From the NCBI GenBank assembly GCA_904501985.1, contig CAJGCT010000004.1, forward strand, positions 1 through 64,000: 64,000 nucleotides of DNA. Direction: 5' to 3'. The notes beneath the pieces are model-generated. The model ran no database searches. It was not told the DNA's origin and worked only from the letters and a program-made list of their open reading frames with translations. Position 1 is the stretch's first letter; each line of letters begins with the position of its first letter. Below are positions 44,747 through 52,388 of this stretch, piece after piece. Position numbers and translations under genes: made by a program. This DNA is from an uncultured Clostridia bacterium (GTDB taxonomy: Bacteria > Bacillota > Clostridia > Oscillospirales > CAG-272).

Positions 44747-44831
44747 GCGAGAGTGGCGGAACTGGCAGACGCGCACGTTTGAGGGGCGTGTAGTTCACAC
44801 TGTACGGGTTCAAGTCCCGTTTCTCGCACCA
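44747..44831 (+). tRNA. tRNA-Leu (anticodon GAG), CCA encoded
   Basis: 85 nt with a long variable arm, as for leucine tRNA. Acceptor stem GCGAGAG pairs with TTCTCGC, and the encoded CCA is at 44829-44831. Anticodon stem CACGT/GCGTG encloses loop TTGAGGG, giving anticodon GAG. The T-arm is CGGGTTCAAGTCCCG. It reads CUC and CUU codons. Confidence 0.95.
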
Positions 44832-44891
44832 TAAAAAAGCCAAAAGCATTTGCTTTGGGCTTTTTTATCGTCCGTGATATGGTTCGAAGAA
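44811..44891 (+). repeat. Direct repeat unit 1: tRNA-Leu 3' end plus terminator
   Basis: 81 nt from CAAGTCCCG in the T-arm through CCA and the terminator to TTCGAAGAA. It is repeated at 44963-45043 with the same length and only a handful of mismatches. Confidence 0.88.
44832..44869 (+). terminator. Terminator of tRNA-Leu
   Basis: AAAAAAGCCAAAAGC, ATTT, GCTTTGGGCTTTTTT. Confidence 0.88.
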
Positions 44892-44962
44892 ATCGTATGC
44901 AAGAATCCCCACGGGATTCTTGGCCGAGCTGACGCCGGAGGCGGCTGCTCGTAGGGTTCTCA

Positions 44963-45043
44963 CAAGTCCCGTTTCTCGCACCATAAGAAAGTCAAAAGCG
45001 TTTGCTTTTGGCTTTTTTATCGCCCGTGATAAGCTTCGAAGAA
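44963..45043 (+). repeat. Direct repeat unit 2: orphan tRNA-Leu 3' tail plus terminator
   Basis: Begins CAAGTCCCGTTTCTCGCACC and continues through a terminator copy to TTCGAAGAA. No acceptor 5' strand or anticodon arm precedes it, so this is a tRNA remnant, not a gene. It lies directly before the ribosome site of the YgjV-like gene. Confidence 0.85.
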
Positions 45044-45060
45044 GGGGAGGAAATTATACC

Positions 45061-45567
45061 GTGATTATTGCGGCACAGATTATCGGAATAGCGGCAGTTG
45101 CCTCGTTTTTACTTAGCTTTCAGTTCAAAAGTCGAAAAAATATACTTGCCGTCAACATCCTGTCAAGAGCTTTGTACATACTTCAGTATGTGATGCTTGG
45201 AGCTTTTGAAGGCGCTGTACTTGATTTTCTCGGTATGATTTCATCTGTTATTGCAAAATACAAGGACAAAGCGCCGATACGAAGATACTGTATTATAACT
45301 ATGATCGCGATAAATGTGTTATTAACTGCGGTCGGTCTTGTGCTTTACGAAAATATATTCAGCATGTTTGCAATCTTTGGCATCGTCCTTGAGGTCACTG
45401 CATTATGGATAACAAAAGAAGCACACATAAGGAAGATTTCGCTCCTTGCGGCACCTTTTTGGCTTACATATAATCTGTCAAATCTTGCCTACGGTTCTGC
45501 TGTGGGAAATGTTCTTGTGATACTCTCAATAACCGCCGCAATGATAAGATATGACAGAAGGAAATAA
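45061..45567 (+). CDS. YgjV family membrane protein
   Basis: 168 residues from the GTG at 45061, chosen because GGGGAGG lies 10 nt upstream. The longer open frame runs back through the tRNA remnant and is rejected. Five or six hydrophobic segments. The YgjV-type signature is the pattern IAAVASFLLSFQFKSRKNIL, LQYVMLGAFEGAVLDFLGMI, and FWLTYNLSNLAYGSAVGN. Integral inner membrane protein of unknown function. Its promoter would have to lie in or beyond the tRNA repeats; readthrough from tRNA-Leu is possible. Confidence 0.72.
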   Translation: MIIAAQIIGIAAVASFLLSFQFKSRKNILAVNILSRALYILQYVMLGAFEGAVLDFLGMISSVIAKYKDKAPIRRYCIITMIAINVLLTAVGLVLYENIFSMFAIFGIVLEVTALWITKEAHIRKISLLAAPFWLTYNLSNLAYGSAVGNVLVILSITAAMIRYDRRK

Positions 45568-45595
45568 ATATTATATTTGCAAATATTGAATATTA

Positions 45596-45635
45596 AAAAA
45601 ATCGTACCCGGATGTCTGTCTTTGTACGATTTTTT
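45596..45635 (+). terminator. Terminator after the YgjV-like gene
   Basis: AAAAATCGTAC and GTACGATTTTT arms around a 16-nt loop. Confidence 0.8.
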
Positions 45636-45655
45636 GTTATATTTTTCCACGCCTC

Positions 45656-45684
45656 TTGAAATACACTGCATTTTGTGCTATAAT
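45656..45684 (+). promoter_or_regulatory. Sigma-A promoter for the flavoprotein gene
   Basis: TTGAAA (45656-45661), 17 nt, TATAAT (45679-45684) with TGC extension; about 50 nt of leader. Confidence 0.75.
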
Positions 45685-45739
45685 CTATATAAATTCATAT
45701 AAAGATAATATATTAAAAGTTTTAAATAGGGTTGTAAAT

Positions 45740-46939
45740 ATGATAATAAACGAGCAGATAAAGACAGAGGTCAAAGGAGAATATGATGTTGCGGTATGTG
45801 GCGGAGGGTTTGCCGGAATATCTGCAGCATTAGCAGCAGCAAGACAAGGGAGCAAAGTGGTTCTTTTTGAAAAACAGTATATGCTTGGCGGTCTTGGTAC
45901 AGCAGGTATTGTAACAATGTATCTTCCGCTTTGTGATGGCTTTGGCAGACAAGTATCATTTGGCATAGCAGAGGAACTTCTTCGTTTGTCAATATTACAT
46001 GGTGCAGAGGCAAGTTATCCTGAAAATTGGCTTGAAAACAAAGGAACACGCACACAAACAGATAAAAGGTTTGAGGTTCAGTATAATCCGCAGCTTTTTG
46101 CTATTTTGGCAGAAAAACTTCTTATGGATGAAGGCGTTGACATACTGTATGGAACATATGCTGTCGGAGTGAACGTAAGTGAAAATAAGATTAAGCATAT
46201 AATTACAGAAAATAAATCAGGAAGATTTGCATATCAGGTTAAATCAGTAGTTGATGCAACCGGTGATTGTGATGTTGCTCATTTTGCAGGTGCTCCGACT
46301 GAGAACTTTAATCAGGGAAATGTACTTGCTGCATGGTACTATTCGGTAGGAAATAATGGTTATAAACTTAATATAATTGGCTTTGCAGATATCCCGGATG
46401 AAGAAAGAACTGAAGAAAACAAGGTTAAGCCACTTGTTGACAGACGGTTTTCAGGACTTGACGGGGAGGAACTGTCAGAGCTAATGTGTATGTCGCATCA
46501 ATCCACATATGCGGATTTTCTGAAAAAGCGCGAAAGTGATGATACTCTTCTGCCGGCAACTATCGCCACAACGCCCCAAATAAGAATGACAAGACGGATT
46601 GTTGGGGAGTATGAATTGTCACATACAGAGATGCATAAACATTTTGAAGATTCTATCGGAATGGTTTCAAACTGGAAAAAGCGTGGGCCTGTATATGAGG
46701 TGCCGTTCAGAACCTTATATAATTCTAAAGTGAAAAACCTTATATGTGCCGGTCGTTGTACTTCGGTAGGTGAAACAATGTGGGACATTATGAGAGTTAT
46801 ACCATGCTGTGCTGTTACCGGTCAGGCTGCCGGGACAGCGGCGGCAATGACAGATGATTTCTCAAAGATAGATATTATTGAACTTCAAAAACGACTTGTT
46901 GCAAATGGTGTAATTCTTCACGAAAAAGATATTATATGA
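45740..46939 (+). CDS. FAD-dependent oxidoreductase
   Basis: 399 residues from the ATG at 45740. The Rossmann FAD site VAVCGGGFAGISAALAAARQ lies at about 18-37. The segment EKQYMLGGLGTAGIVTMYLP resembles the FAD_oxidored group of putative fumarate-reductase-like flavoproteins. The C-terminal FAD-contact motif NLICAGRCTSVGETMWD is followed by AVTGQAAGTAAAM. Members act on organic acids or unknown small molecules; the substrate is not predictable. Codon choice is more AT-rich (AAA, GAA, ATA, AGA) than in its neighbours, suggesting later acquisition. The ribosome site is weak (TAGGG). Confidence 0.82.
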   Translation: MIINEQIKTEVKGEYDVAVCGGGFAGISAALAAARQGSKVVLFEKQYMLGGLGTAGIVTMYLPLCDGFGRQVSFGIAEELLRLSILHGAEASYPENWLENKGTRTQTDKRFEVQYNPQLFAILAEKLLMDEGVDILYGTYAVGVNVSENKIKHIITENKSGRFAYQVKSVVDATGDCDVAHFAGAPTENFNQGNVLAAWYYSVGNNGYKLNIIGFADIPDEERTEENKVKPLVDRRFSGLDGEELSELMCMSHQSTYADFLKKRESDDTLLPATIATTPQIRMTRRIVGEYELSHTEMHKHFEDSIGMVSNWKKRGPVYEVPFRTLYNSKVKNLICAGRCTSVGETMWDIMRVIPCCAVTGQAAGTAAAMTDDFSKIDIIELQKRLVANGVILHEKDII

Positions 46940-47023
46940 AATTTTATGTCCTGACTTGATATAAACTCTCACTAAAAAGTTTGGCATCCGGATTATACAG
47001 TCTTTATATAAAGGAGAACACAA

Positions 47024-48211
47024 ATGGATTTCACAAAGCTTAAAAATTTTCTTGATTATATGGCAGAATACCGTACTCCGGGATGTGCTGTGGCGGTAAC
47101 GCTTGACGGAAAGCCCGTGTATAAATACGCCGCCGGTGTTTCCGATCTTGATACTAAAAAGCCTATGACCGGAGACGAATACTTCAATATCTACTCCTGT
47201 ACCAAAATTGCTGCCGTTACAGCCGGAGCACAGCTGTTGGAGCAGGGAATTATTGACCTTAACGATCCGCTTTCTGAATACATCCCCGAATTTCGTCATA
47301 TGACTGTTAAAGCAAAAGACGGAAATATTGAAAACGCCAAGAACTCAATAAAAGTCGGGCATCTTTTCAGTATGACCGCAGGTTTTAACTATAACTTTAA
47401 TTGTCCGTCGCTTGTAAAGCTTCGTGAGGAATCGAAAAATATGTTTACAACCCTTGATTTCGCACGCGCGCTTGCAAATGAGCCGCTTTCATTTGAGCCG
47501 GGCACACATTGGCAGTATTCACTTTGCCATGACGTGCTGGGCGCACTTATCAGCGTTGTGAGCGGCAAGACTTTTGGTGAATACCTGCAGGAAAACGTAT
47601 TCGGTCCGCTTGAAATGAGCAAAACCGTATTCCGCCACACAGACGAGATACGAAGCAATATGGCGTCTCAGTACCGCTTTATTCCGGATGATCCCGCAGA
47701 ACTGAAGCTTTCCGATGTGGAAGCACAACAGAAAGGCTCTGACAACATTGGACATTTTGAAAATGTTGGAATGGAAGTACAGGGCGGTTACGGCGGATAT
47801 CCCAACTACGAGAGTGGTGGTGCAGGTATTACTACCACTGTGGATGATTATGTAAAGCTGATGGCGGCACTGTCTTGCGGCGGAATAGGGAAGAGCGGCA
47901 ACCGCATTTTGTCCGCAAAAACAGTTGAGCTTATGAAATGCAATCGCCTGTCGCCGGAATTACTTAAAGATTTAAATTGGCCACACCTCGTCGGTTACGG
48001 ATACGGACTCGGTGTGCGCACACACATTGACAAAGCCAAGTCCGGATCGATAGCAAATCTCGGAGAATTCGGATGGGGCGGAGCGGCAGGTGCTACCGCA
48101 ATTATGGATACTGCTGAAAGGCTTGGCGTTTTCTTCGTACAGCATACCTTAAATCCGCGTGAGGGATGGTATCAGCCGAGGCTTCGCAATGTTGTATACG
48201 GATGCTTATAG
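47024..48211 (+). CDS. Serine hydrolase, beta-lactamase/esterase family (class C fold)
   Basis: 395 residues, no signal peptide. The catalytic SxxK is SCTK (about 59-62, IYSCTKIAAVTAG) and the YxN-like motif is YSLCHDVLGA (about 167). The KTG position is replaced by FGWGGAAGA (about 350). These fit EstB-like esterases or PBP-type peptidases rather than a true secreted beta-lactamase. Cytoplasmic location is inferred. AAAGGAG stands 7 nt before the ATG. It is the last chromosomal gene before the prophage; its stop lies 20 nt from the first att-like repeat. Confidence 0.85.
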   Translation: MDFTKLKNFLDYMAEYRTPGCAVAVTLDGKPVYKYAAGVSDLDTKKPMTGDEYFNIYSCTKIAAVTAGAQLLEQGIIDLNDPLSEYIPEFRHMTVKAKDGNIENAKNSIKVGHLFSMTAGFNYNFNCPSLVKLREESKNMFTTLDFARALANEPLSFEPGTHWQYSLCHDVLGALISVVSGKTFGEYLQENVFGPLEMSKTVFRHTDEIRSNMASQYRFIPDDPAELKLSDVEAQQKGSDNIGHFENVGMEVQGGYGGYPNYESGGAGITTTVDDYVKLMAALSCGGIGKSGNRILSAKTVELMKCNRLSPELLKDLNWPHLVGYGYGLGVRTHIDKAKSGSIANLGEFGWGGAAGATAIMDTAERLGVFFVQHTLNPREGWYQPRLRNVVYGCL

Positions 48212-48231
48212 TGCAATTATACTTTGGTAAT

Positions 48232-48245
48232 TATTTTGTATAATA
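48232..48245 (+). repeat. att-like repeat, left copy
   Basis: TATTTTGTATAATA, identical to 54047-54060 in the same orientation; a 12-nt version follows at 48273-48284. Confidence 0.5.
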
Positions 48246-48687
48246 GATAGGGTAATATATTATTTGTGTTGGATTTTGTATAATTGAAAACATTGCCGGT
48301 GCATTTGCTTGCCAAGGGAAATACTTGTAAGTTGAATTCTCAAACGCTGTGCCGCGGCAAAACATACGCACGGGAAGTTCTGTACTTTGCAAACGCGCTT
48401 ACAACTGACTCGATAATTATGTCGATGTTCCGTAATATGCCTGATTTTACAGATAAGCTGTGAGCGTTCAGGACACATCGAAACGTATAAATGTACGTCC
48501 GCAGACACGCTGTAGGCTGTCACAGCACAGTTCCTGTAATTATCGATGGTTATGCACACAGTATCGTAATTGTGCAAGTAACAAGATGTCCGGTGCGGAA
48601 CGCTGTGAGCGTATGCCGGTGATATGATTACAGCAACACGCATTGCACAGCGCAGCGATACGACACTTCAAACAATAAACAAATACG

Positions 48688-48729
48688 CCGTCGGGTGAAC
48701 TTGGCAAAACAGTTCATCTGACGGTTTTT
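48688..48729 (+). terminator. Intrinsic terminator with no gene upstream
   Basis: CCGTCGGGTGAACT and AGTTCATCTGACGG arms, then TTTTT. It ends the unassigned 48290-48690 stretch. Confidence 0.82.
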
Positions 48730-48772
48730 CCTATATTTTAATATATTTAATGTGTATTTCGCTTCCCTTTAT

Positions 48773-48796
48773 TATACAAAATTTGCATTTTGTATA
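48773..48796. repeat. Perfect palindrome with att-like arms
   Basis: TATACAAAAT, loop TTGC, ATTTTGTATA. Extended leftward (48769-48782), its inverse complement shares ATTTTGTATAATAA with the right prophage end. Confidence 0.7.
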
Positions 48797-48852
48797 GTTG
48801 CGTCAGCATTCGGATAGCAGCTCCCTTCGGCTCGCTGCTCTCTTGACGCAGC
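48797..48852. other. Nested hairpin, candidate packaging signal
   Basis: GTTGCGTCA (48797-48805) pairs with TGACGCAGC (48844-48852), and inside it AGCAGC (48816-48821) pairs with GCTGCT (48834-48839). A two-tier hairpin in phage intergenic DNA is the shape of filamentous-phage packaging signals; the role is inferred. Confidence 0.35.
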
Positions 48853-48998
48853 CTAAACAAAATGCACGTTTTGTATGGTCGCCGCCGTAGTTTTTCCATT
48901 TTTGGTACAATTTTCAATATTTGCAAAATCAACGCCCGATTTTGTCAGATAGCCAAAGGCTAAAAGAGCGATTTTTGCCGTAAACTCTTGGCGTGTAT

Positions 48999-49023
48999 TA
49001 CCCCCGTGATACTACAGTCGGGG
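48999..49023. other. CCCCCG/CGGGGG hairpin, candidate rolling-circle origin
   Basis: A short GC stem with loop TGATACTACAGT lies downstream of rep. The loop TACTACAG resembles rolling-circle nick sites of the TACTACGA kind. Inference only. Confidence 0.3.
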
Positions 49024-49157
49024 GTTGCCAAAGTGGGCGTTTTTCTTCCAGCGATAAAATGGCAATATTGGTAATTGTTAGTGTGCTGTCCGCTTTGGCG
49101 CGGGATCCTCGCATGAACGGCACCGTTAGTCTGGCTGACGCCGGGCAATTAGAGGAA

Positions 49158-49194
49158 GGAAAAAAGCCTTACCCGGTGATCAGCCGGATAAGGC
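49158..49194 (-). terminator. Terminator of the prophage operon (after rep)
   Basis: On the minus strand AGCCTTATCCGG, CTGATC loop, CCGGGTAAGGCT, then TTTTT. Confidence 0.87.
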
Positions 49195-49249
49195 TACAAA
49201 ATTCTATTCGTTTGTATTAAGTAATTACGTAATTATTCAATATGTTCTT

Positions 49250-50230
49250 CTATTCTATCTGTTTTCCTACCTGCTCAGCTCGCATCATATCAAGCTCCGC
49301 AAGCATTAGCTTCTGCTTTGCGTTCAGCTTGCAATGCTTCACTGCATCGAGAAGCTTACCGATATCTCCATCGTGGGCGATCATATACGCCTTAAGGGAG
49401 CTTGCTACGTTATGTTCAAGGTAGTGCTCCAGCCTATCAAGGGTGTAATCCTGTCCGGGCAAATAGAGTTGCGGGATTCGCTCTGCCGCGCCGATGAAGT
49501 CTGACCACCACGTAACTGTAGGCAATCTGTGCTGATTGCTGTGTTGTTTGATGGTCTTTATGCTCGTCCCACGTGGAGGACTGACGAAGCGGAGGAAGTC
49601 GATCATTACTCCGGCATAGAGCTTGCCAATGTCTCGGTGCTCGCACCAATTGAGATACCATGATGTTGCACTGTCATTACGAAACTGAAATTCAAAACGC
49701 ATCCAATCGGTATCCGGTATTCCCTGCTCCAAGGCTTTGTTGTAAATTCGCAGAAGTCTATTCGATTTCTCGGAACCGTAATAAACTACCTCAGTACGCA
49801 TTTCACGCAAGTCCGGGAGCTCCTTAGCTCTTGATACATAAAGCTGTGATTTGGAATACTTGTAAATCATGTTATACGTAATAGATCCGTCATCCACGTC
49901 ACAGGCGATATCTATACGTGAAATATGTGCTTTTTTGTCTCTGATCTGACTGTCGTACCGGTACAGAAATTCAAACCAATCGAAACCCGGATTCAACTGC
50001 TCCACCGTGCGGCATCCTTTACCGGAGATATTTAGAAAGGTGTCAGATATTTCACGTTCGTCATTGAAATTGTAAGCTATCAAAACACCGTCTATATATT
50101 CTCCTCCGTCATACCAACGTGTTTTCTTCGGCTGCATCTCTGCATCCTGAAGTCCGAGAAGCTCGTAAAGCTCGCCCACGTTGTCGTATTTCCATGTGAT
50201 TGATAAGCTGTCTATCAGTATCTTATGCAC
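49250..50230 (-). CDS. Phage replication initiation protein (Rep_trans family, rolling circle)
   Basis: 326 residues from a GTG start with AGGAGG at 8 nt. Segments RIDIACDVDD (about 105-114), VVYYGSEKSNRLLRIYNKALEQ (about 148-169) and WMRFEFQFRND (about 175-185) are the pattern of the Replication initiation factor family (PF02486). That family includes pT181 Rep and filamentous-phage RstA-type initiators. The Tyr in LLRIYNKA is a candidate for nicking and covalent attachment to the origin. It would open the plus-strand origin for rolling-circle DNA synthesis. It is the last gene of the prophage operon, followed by a terminator and a hairpin region that could hold the origin. Confidence 0.85.
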   Translation of the reverse strand: MHKILIDSLSITWKYDNVGELYELLGLQDAEMQPKKTRWYDGGEYIDGVLIAYNFNDEREISDTFLNISGKGCRTVEQLNPGFDWFEFLYRYDSQIRDKKAHISRIDIACDVDDGSITYNMIYKYSKSQLYVSRAKELPDLREMRTEVVYYGSEKSNRLLRIYNKALEQGIPDTDWMRFEFQFRNDSATSWYLNWCEHRDIGKLYAGVMIDFLRFVSPPRGTSIKTIKQHSNQHRLPTVTWWSDFIGAAERIPQLYLPGQDYTLDRLEHYLEHNVASSLKAYMIAHDGDIGKLLDAVKHCKLNAKQKLMLAELDMMRAEQVGKQIE

Positions 50231-50295
50231 ATAATAAACCTCCTTTCATGTACGCCGCCGCACATCGCGCATCCGCGCGATCCGCGCCGCGGCGT

Positions 50296-50598
50296 TTACT
50301 TGAAAATATAGTGTGCTGCTTGAGAAGTGATATTGATCGCCCATGTAAGAAATCTGGAAGTAATATTCCATGTTATAGATGCTGTTATCATCCACTCGTA
50401 TCCCGGAGGAACAAACAAATTGAGGAATCCTCTTGCTCTCATAAGATAGGCACTCAAAACCAGAACTATTTGATAAAATCCTTCACTAAGAGCGGAAATA
50501 TCAATCATCTCGGTAACAGGAAGAGCTACTATCAAAGCTATAACCCCAAGTGCTACAGCTATGAGTATACCCCATTTTGCTATATCAGCCACAATCAA
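50296..50598 (-). CDS. Small membrane protein, pVI-like phage structural candidate
   Basis: 100 residues from a TTG start that overlaps the stop of the tip-type protein (TTGA), so it is translationally coupled. Hydrophobic segments at about 8-30 and 40-55 are followed by an amphipathic C-terminal half (PPGYEWMITASITWNITSRF). In filamentous phages the gene after the receptor-binding pIII encodes pVI, a ~110-residue membrane protein at the same virion end; size, topology and position fit. No sequence motif confirms it. Confidence 0.6.
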   Translation of the reverse strand: MIVADIAKWGILIAVALGVIALIVALPVTEMIDISALSEGFYQIVLVLSAYLMRARGFLNLFVPPGYEWMITASITWNITSRFLTWAINITSQAAHYIFK

Positions 50599-51899
50599 TC
50601 ACCATCCTCATCGCCTACAGATTTACCCTGAAGAAAACGATTTATCAGCTTCATAAGCGTAAATATCGCATTTAAAACTATACCTATTACCGTAAACCAC
50701 TGCACAACCTTCATGATACTTTCAGGTATCATATAAATATAATCGGCAAGATTTACCGAAGTATTATTCATCAAAACTATAGGTTCAGATGTAACCCCCT
50801 CCATAGCAGGTATGGAAAGTTTGGGGATATTAATAGGGCATGTTCTCCCACTATACGAAAGCGTATTCAAAAAAAGCTTAAAAGAAGAAATAATTCCTTC
50901 TGTATCTACAACACCACCAAGCTCACCTACAAGCTGATCAAGAAATTCATTTCCGGCTGACTCTGCAGCTTCCAATTCCTTTTGGGACTGTTCTTCAAGC
51001 TTCTGCTCGAACTGGTTTCCAATGTCATCGGGAAGCTTATCAAGCTGTGTCTTGATATCAGAAACCTTAAGGCTTAGCTCGGTGTTTTGTGCCACAAGAG
51101 TTTCAGTAGTCGCTTTGAGTTCTTCAAGCTTCTGAACCTGTGTACTGCCTGTAACCTGCAGAATGGCTATTTCGGCATTGATCTCATCAAGCTTACTGAC
51201 TGCATCACCAAGCTTATCTACTACAGACTCCTCAAAAATGTCTCCCTCCGGGTCATAGGATGCAGTTACGGATATATCCCAATAACTTACAAGGTAACGG
51301 ACATTTTCAGATTCCGGGTGCATATCAAAGAAAGACATCATATACCAGATACCCTCATTAAGGTTATCTATAAAGCCGGACGCGGTGCTGAAAGAAAGGT
51401 GGTAATTAAGCTCGGTAAGCTCTTTCTCTGAGTTGTAAAAAGAATCAAAGCTCATTGACACTAAGTCTGAATAAGACTCCCCGGCTCTGTTTTTCTGATC
51501 AAGCAGTATATTCGAAGCATTTACTTGATTCTTTCCGGAAACGTAAGAATCATCTCCAAGAAAAGATATATTGACAAGCTCACCCGGCAAGGGATATATT
51601 CCCACATCCGGATCATCACTGTTTGGAAATTCCATTTCAAGGGTTACATCAACCGTATAAGTATGGAATTTCTTTAGTTCCAAGTCATGAAAAAATCCCC
51701 ATGAAGTATCGGGAGTATCAACGATAATATCATCACCGTAAAGAACACCCGCGATTTTCAAAACACTGCTTCCGGTCTCTCCAAATATGAAATAAGCATC
51801 ACTCGACGTATACGAGGAAGCGGAGATACTGACCGCCAATATGGCAAGCACAAGAAGCAATGCCGTTATACCGGTTAGGACTTTGTATTTCTTCTCCAT
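50595..51899 (-). CDS. Phage tip/adsorption protein candidate (pIII-like)
   Basis: 434 residues; GAGGAGG lies 9 nt before the ATG. An N-terminal signal or anchor at 7-28 (LTGITALLLVLAILAVSISA) is followed by an extracellular beta-rich region (30-220) and a coiled coil at about 228-325 (KLDEINAEIAILQVTGSTQV, KLEELKATTETLVAQNTELS). A Gly/Pro segment with IPKLSIPAMEG leads to a C-terminal transmembrane helix near 390-420 (VVQWFTVIGIVLNAIFTLMK). Signal + adsorption domain + C-terminal anchor is the architecture of filamentous-phage pIII. No similarity to Gram-negative pIII is visible, as expected for a different host receptor. It overlaps the upstream gene by 25 nt. Confidence 0.68.
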   Translation of the reverse strand: MEKKYKVLTGITALLLVLAILAVSISASSYTSSDAYFIFGETGSSVLKIAGVLYGDDIIVDTPDTSWGFFHDLELKKFHTYTVDVTLEMEFPNSDDPDVGIYPLPGELVNISFLGDDSYVSGKNQVNASNILLDQKNRAGESYSDLVSMSFDSFYNSEKELTELNYHLSFSTASGFIDNLNEGIWYMMSFFDMHPESENVRYLVSYWDISVTASYDPEGDIFEESVVDKLGDAVSKLDEINAEIAILQVTGSTQVQKLEELKATTETLVAQNTELSLKVSDIKTQLDKLPDDIGNQFEQKLEEQSQKELEAAESAGNEFLDQLVGELGGVVDTEGIISSFKLFLNTLSYSGRTCPINIPKLSIPAMEGVTSEPIVLMNNTSVNLADYIYMIPESIMKVVQWFTVIGIVLNAIFTLMKLINRFLQGKSVGDEDGD

Positions 51900-52279
51900 G
51901 CGAAAAGACCTCCTCTGAACATCACCCAAAGTGCACCACAGCACAGTGCGACAATTATCGACCATGCTATCATGATCTCATGACACGGCAGAACCGACAT
52001 AGTGCCGTAACCAATATTGCTGTACACGTAAATTTCGTTACTGATATCGTAGCTCCATGTGCTCTCATACTCATCAATCTCATACCCGGTATTAGTTCCG
52101 TTTCGGTATATGACATACTCCATAACGTCATCATGATTTACAGCGTTTCTGACAAGCATGGTATACTCGTAATCATCGGTCTGGCAGATGATATATTCAT
52201 CAAGCGGTCGGAGCTTGCTGTAGAATACATTGAGGTATGTGGAGCTGATTGTAGACCTTGCATCACTCACCTGTTTCAT
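51875..52279 (-). CDS. Phage membrane protein of unknown function
   Basis: 134 residues. The N-terminal ~95 residues are soluble with many Tyr/Asp/Asn (TYLNVFYSKLRPLDEYIICQ). One transmembrane helix lies at about 103-122 (IMIAWSIIVALCCGALWVMF) with a basic tail RGGLFAWRRNTKS. By position between the Zot ATPase and the tip protein it is probably a virion-assembly or minor structural protein. It overlaps the next gene by 25 nt and follows the 35-residue peptide gene by 1 nt. Confidence 0.62.
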   Translation of the reverse strand: MKQVSDARSTISSTYLNVFYSKLRPLDEYIICQTDDYEYTMLVRNAVNHDDVMEYVIYRNGTNTGYEIDEYESTWSYDISNEIYVYSNIGYGTMSVLPCHEIMIAWSIIVALCCGALWVMFRGGLFAWRRNTKS

Positions 52280-52280
52280 A

Positions 52281-52388
52281 CTAACGCCCCCTGAATGCAG
52301 ATACTGCCATATCCCATATCGTTCCGGTGACTACAAGCATAAACACATAAGGGAGAAACTGTGCGAATCCCTCAATGATCAGAGCCAT
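52281..52388 (-). CDS. 35-residue single-span membrane peptide
   Basis: Too short for usual gene finding but well supported: GGAGGTGAT lies just before the ATG at 52388, it overlaps the end of the Zot-type gene by 17 nt, and it is followed directly by the next phage gene. The peptide starts MALIIEGFAQFLPYVFMLVV and ends SAFRGR, with one hydrophobic helix and a basic tail. Size matches pVII/pIX (about 33 residues) of filamentous phages. Alternatively it provides the membrane segment missing from the ATPase. Confidence 0.7.
   Translation of the reverse strand: MALIIEGFAQFLPYVFMLVVTGTIWDMAVSAFRGR

Larger units (their letters stand above)
48212..49249. other. 1.04-kb region without a recognised protein gene (left end of the prophage)
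   Basis: Contains att-like motifs, then about 400 nt (48290-48690) that codes for no convincing protein and ends in a clear intrinsic terminator, then hairpin-rich DNA. The latter holds a 10-bp palindrome with 4-nt loop (48773-48796), a nested hairpin (48797-48852), and a CCCCCG/CGGGGG hairpin (48999-49023). The Rep terminator follows at 49158-49194. The second half looks like a filamentous-phage intergenic region. Confidence 0.6.

Noticed and set aside
44963..44986. A second tRNA gene
   Set aside because: Only the 3' part is present; there is no 5' acceptor strand, D-arm or anticodon arm upstream, so it cannot fold as a tRNA.
44920..45060. Upstream extension of the YgjV-like frame
   Set aside because: The extension runs through the duplicated tRNA tail and its terminator; GGGGAGG before the GTG at 45061 marks the real start.
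45061..48211. The YgjV, flavoprotein and serine hydrolase genes as part of the prophage
   Set aside because: They lie outside the outer att-like repeats, face the other way and have no counterparts in filamentous phages.
48260..48643. 127-codon minus-strand frame next to the prophage
   Set aside because: Cys/His/Arg-rich with no ribosome site, no domain and an amino-acid make-up unlike neighbouring genes; treated as noncoding.
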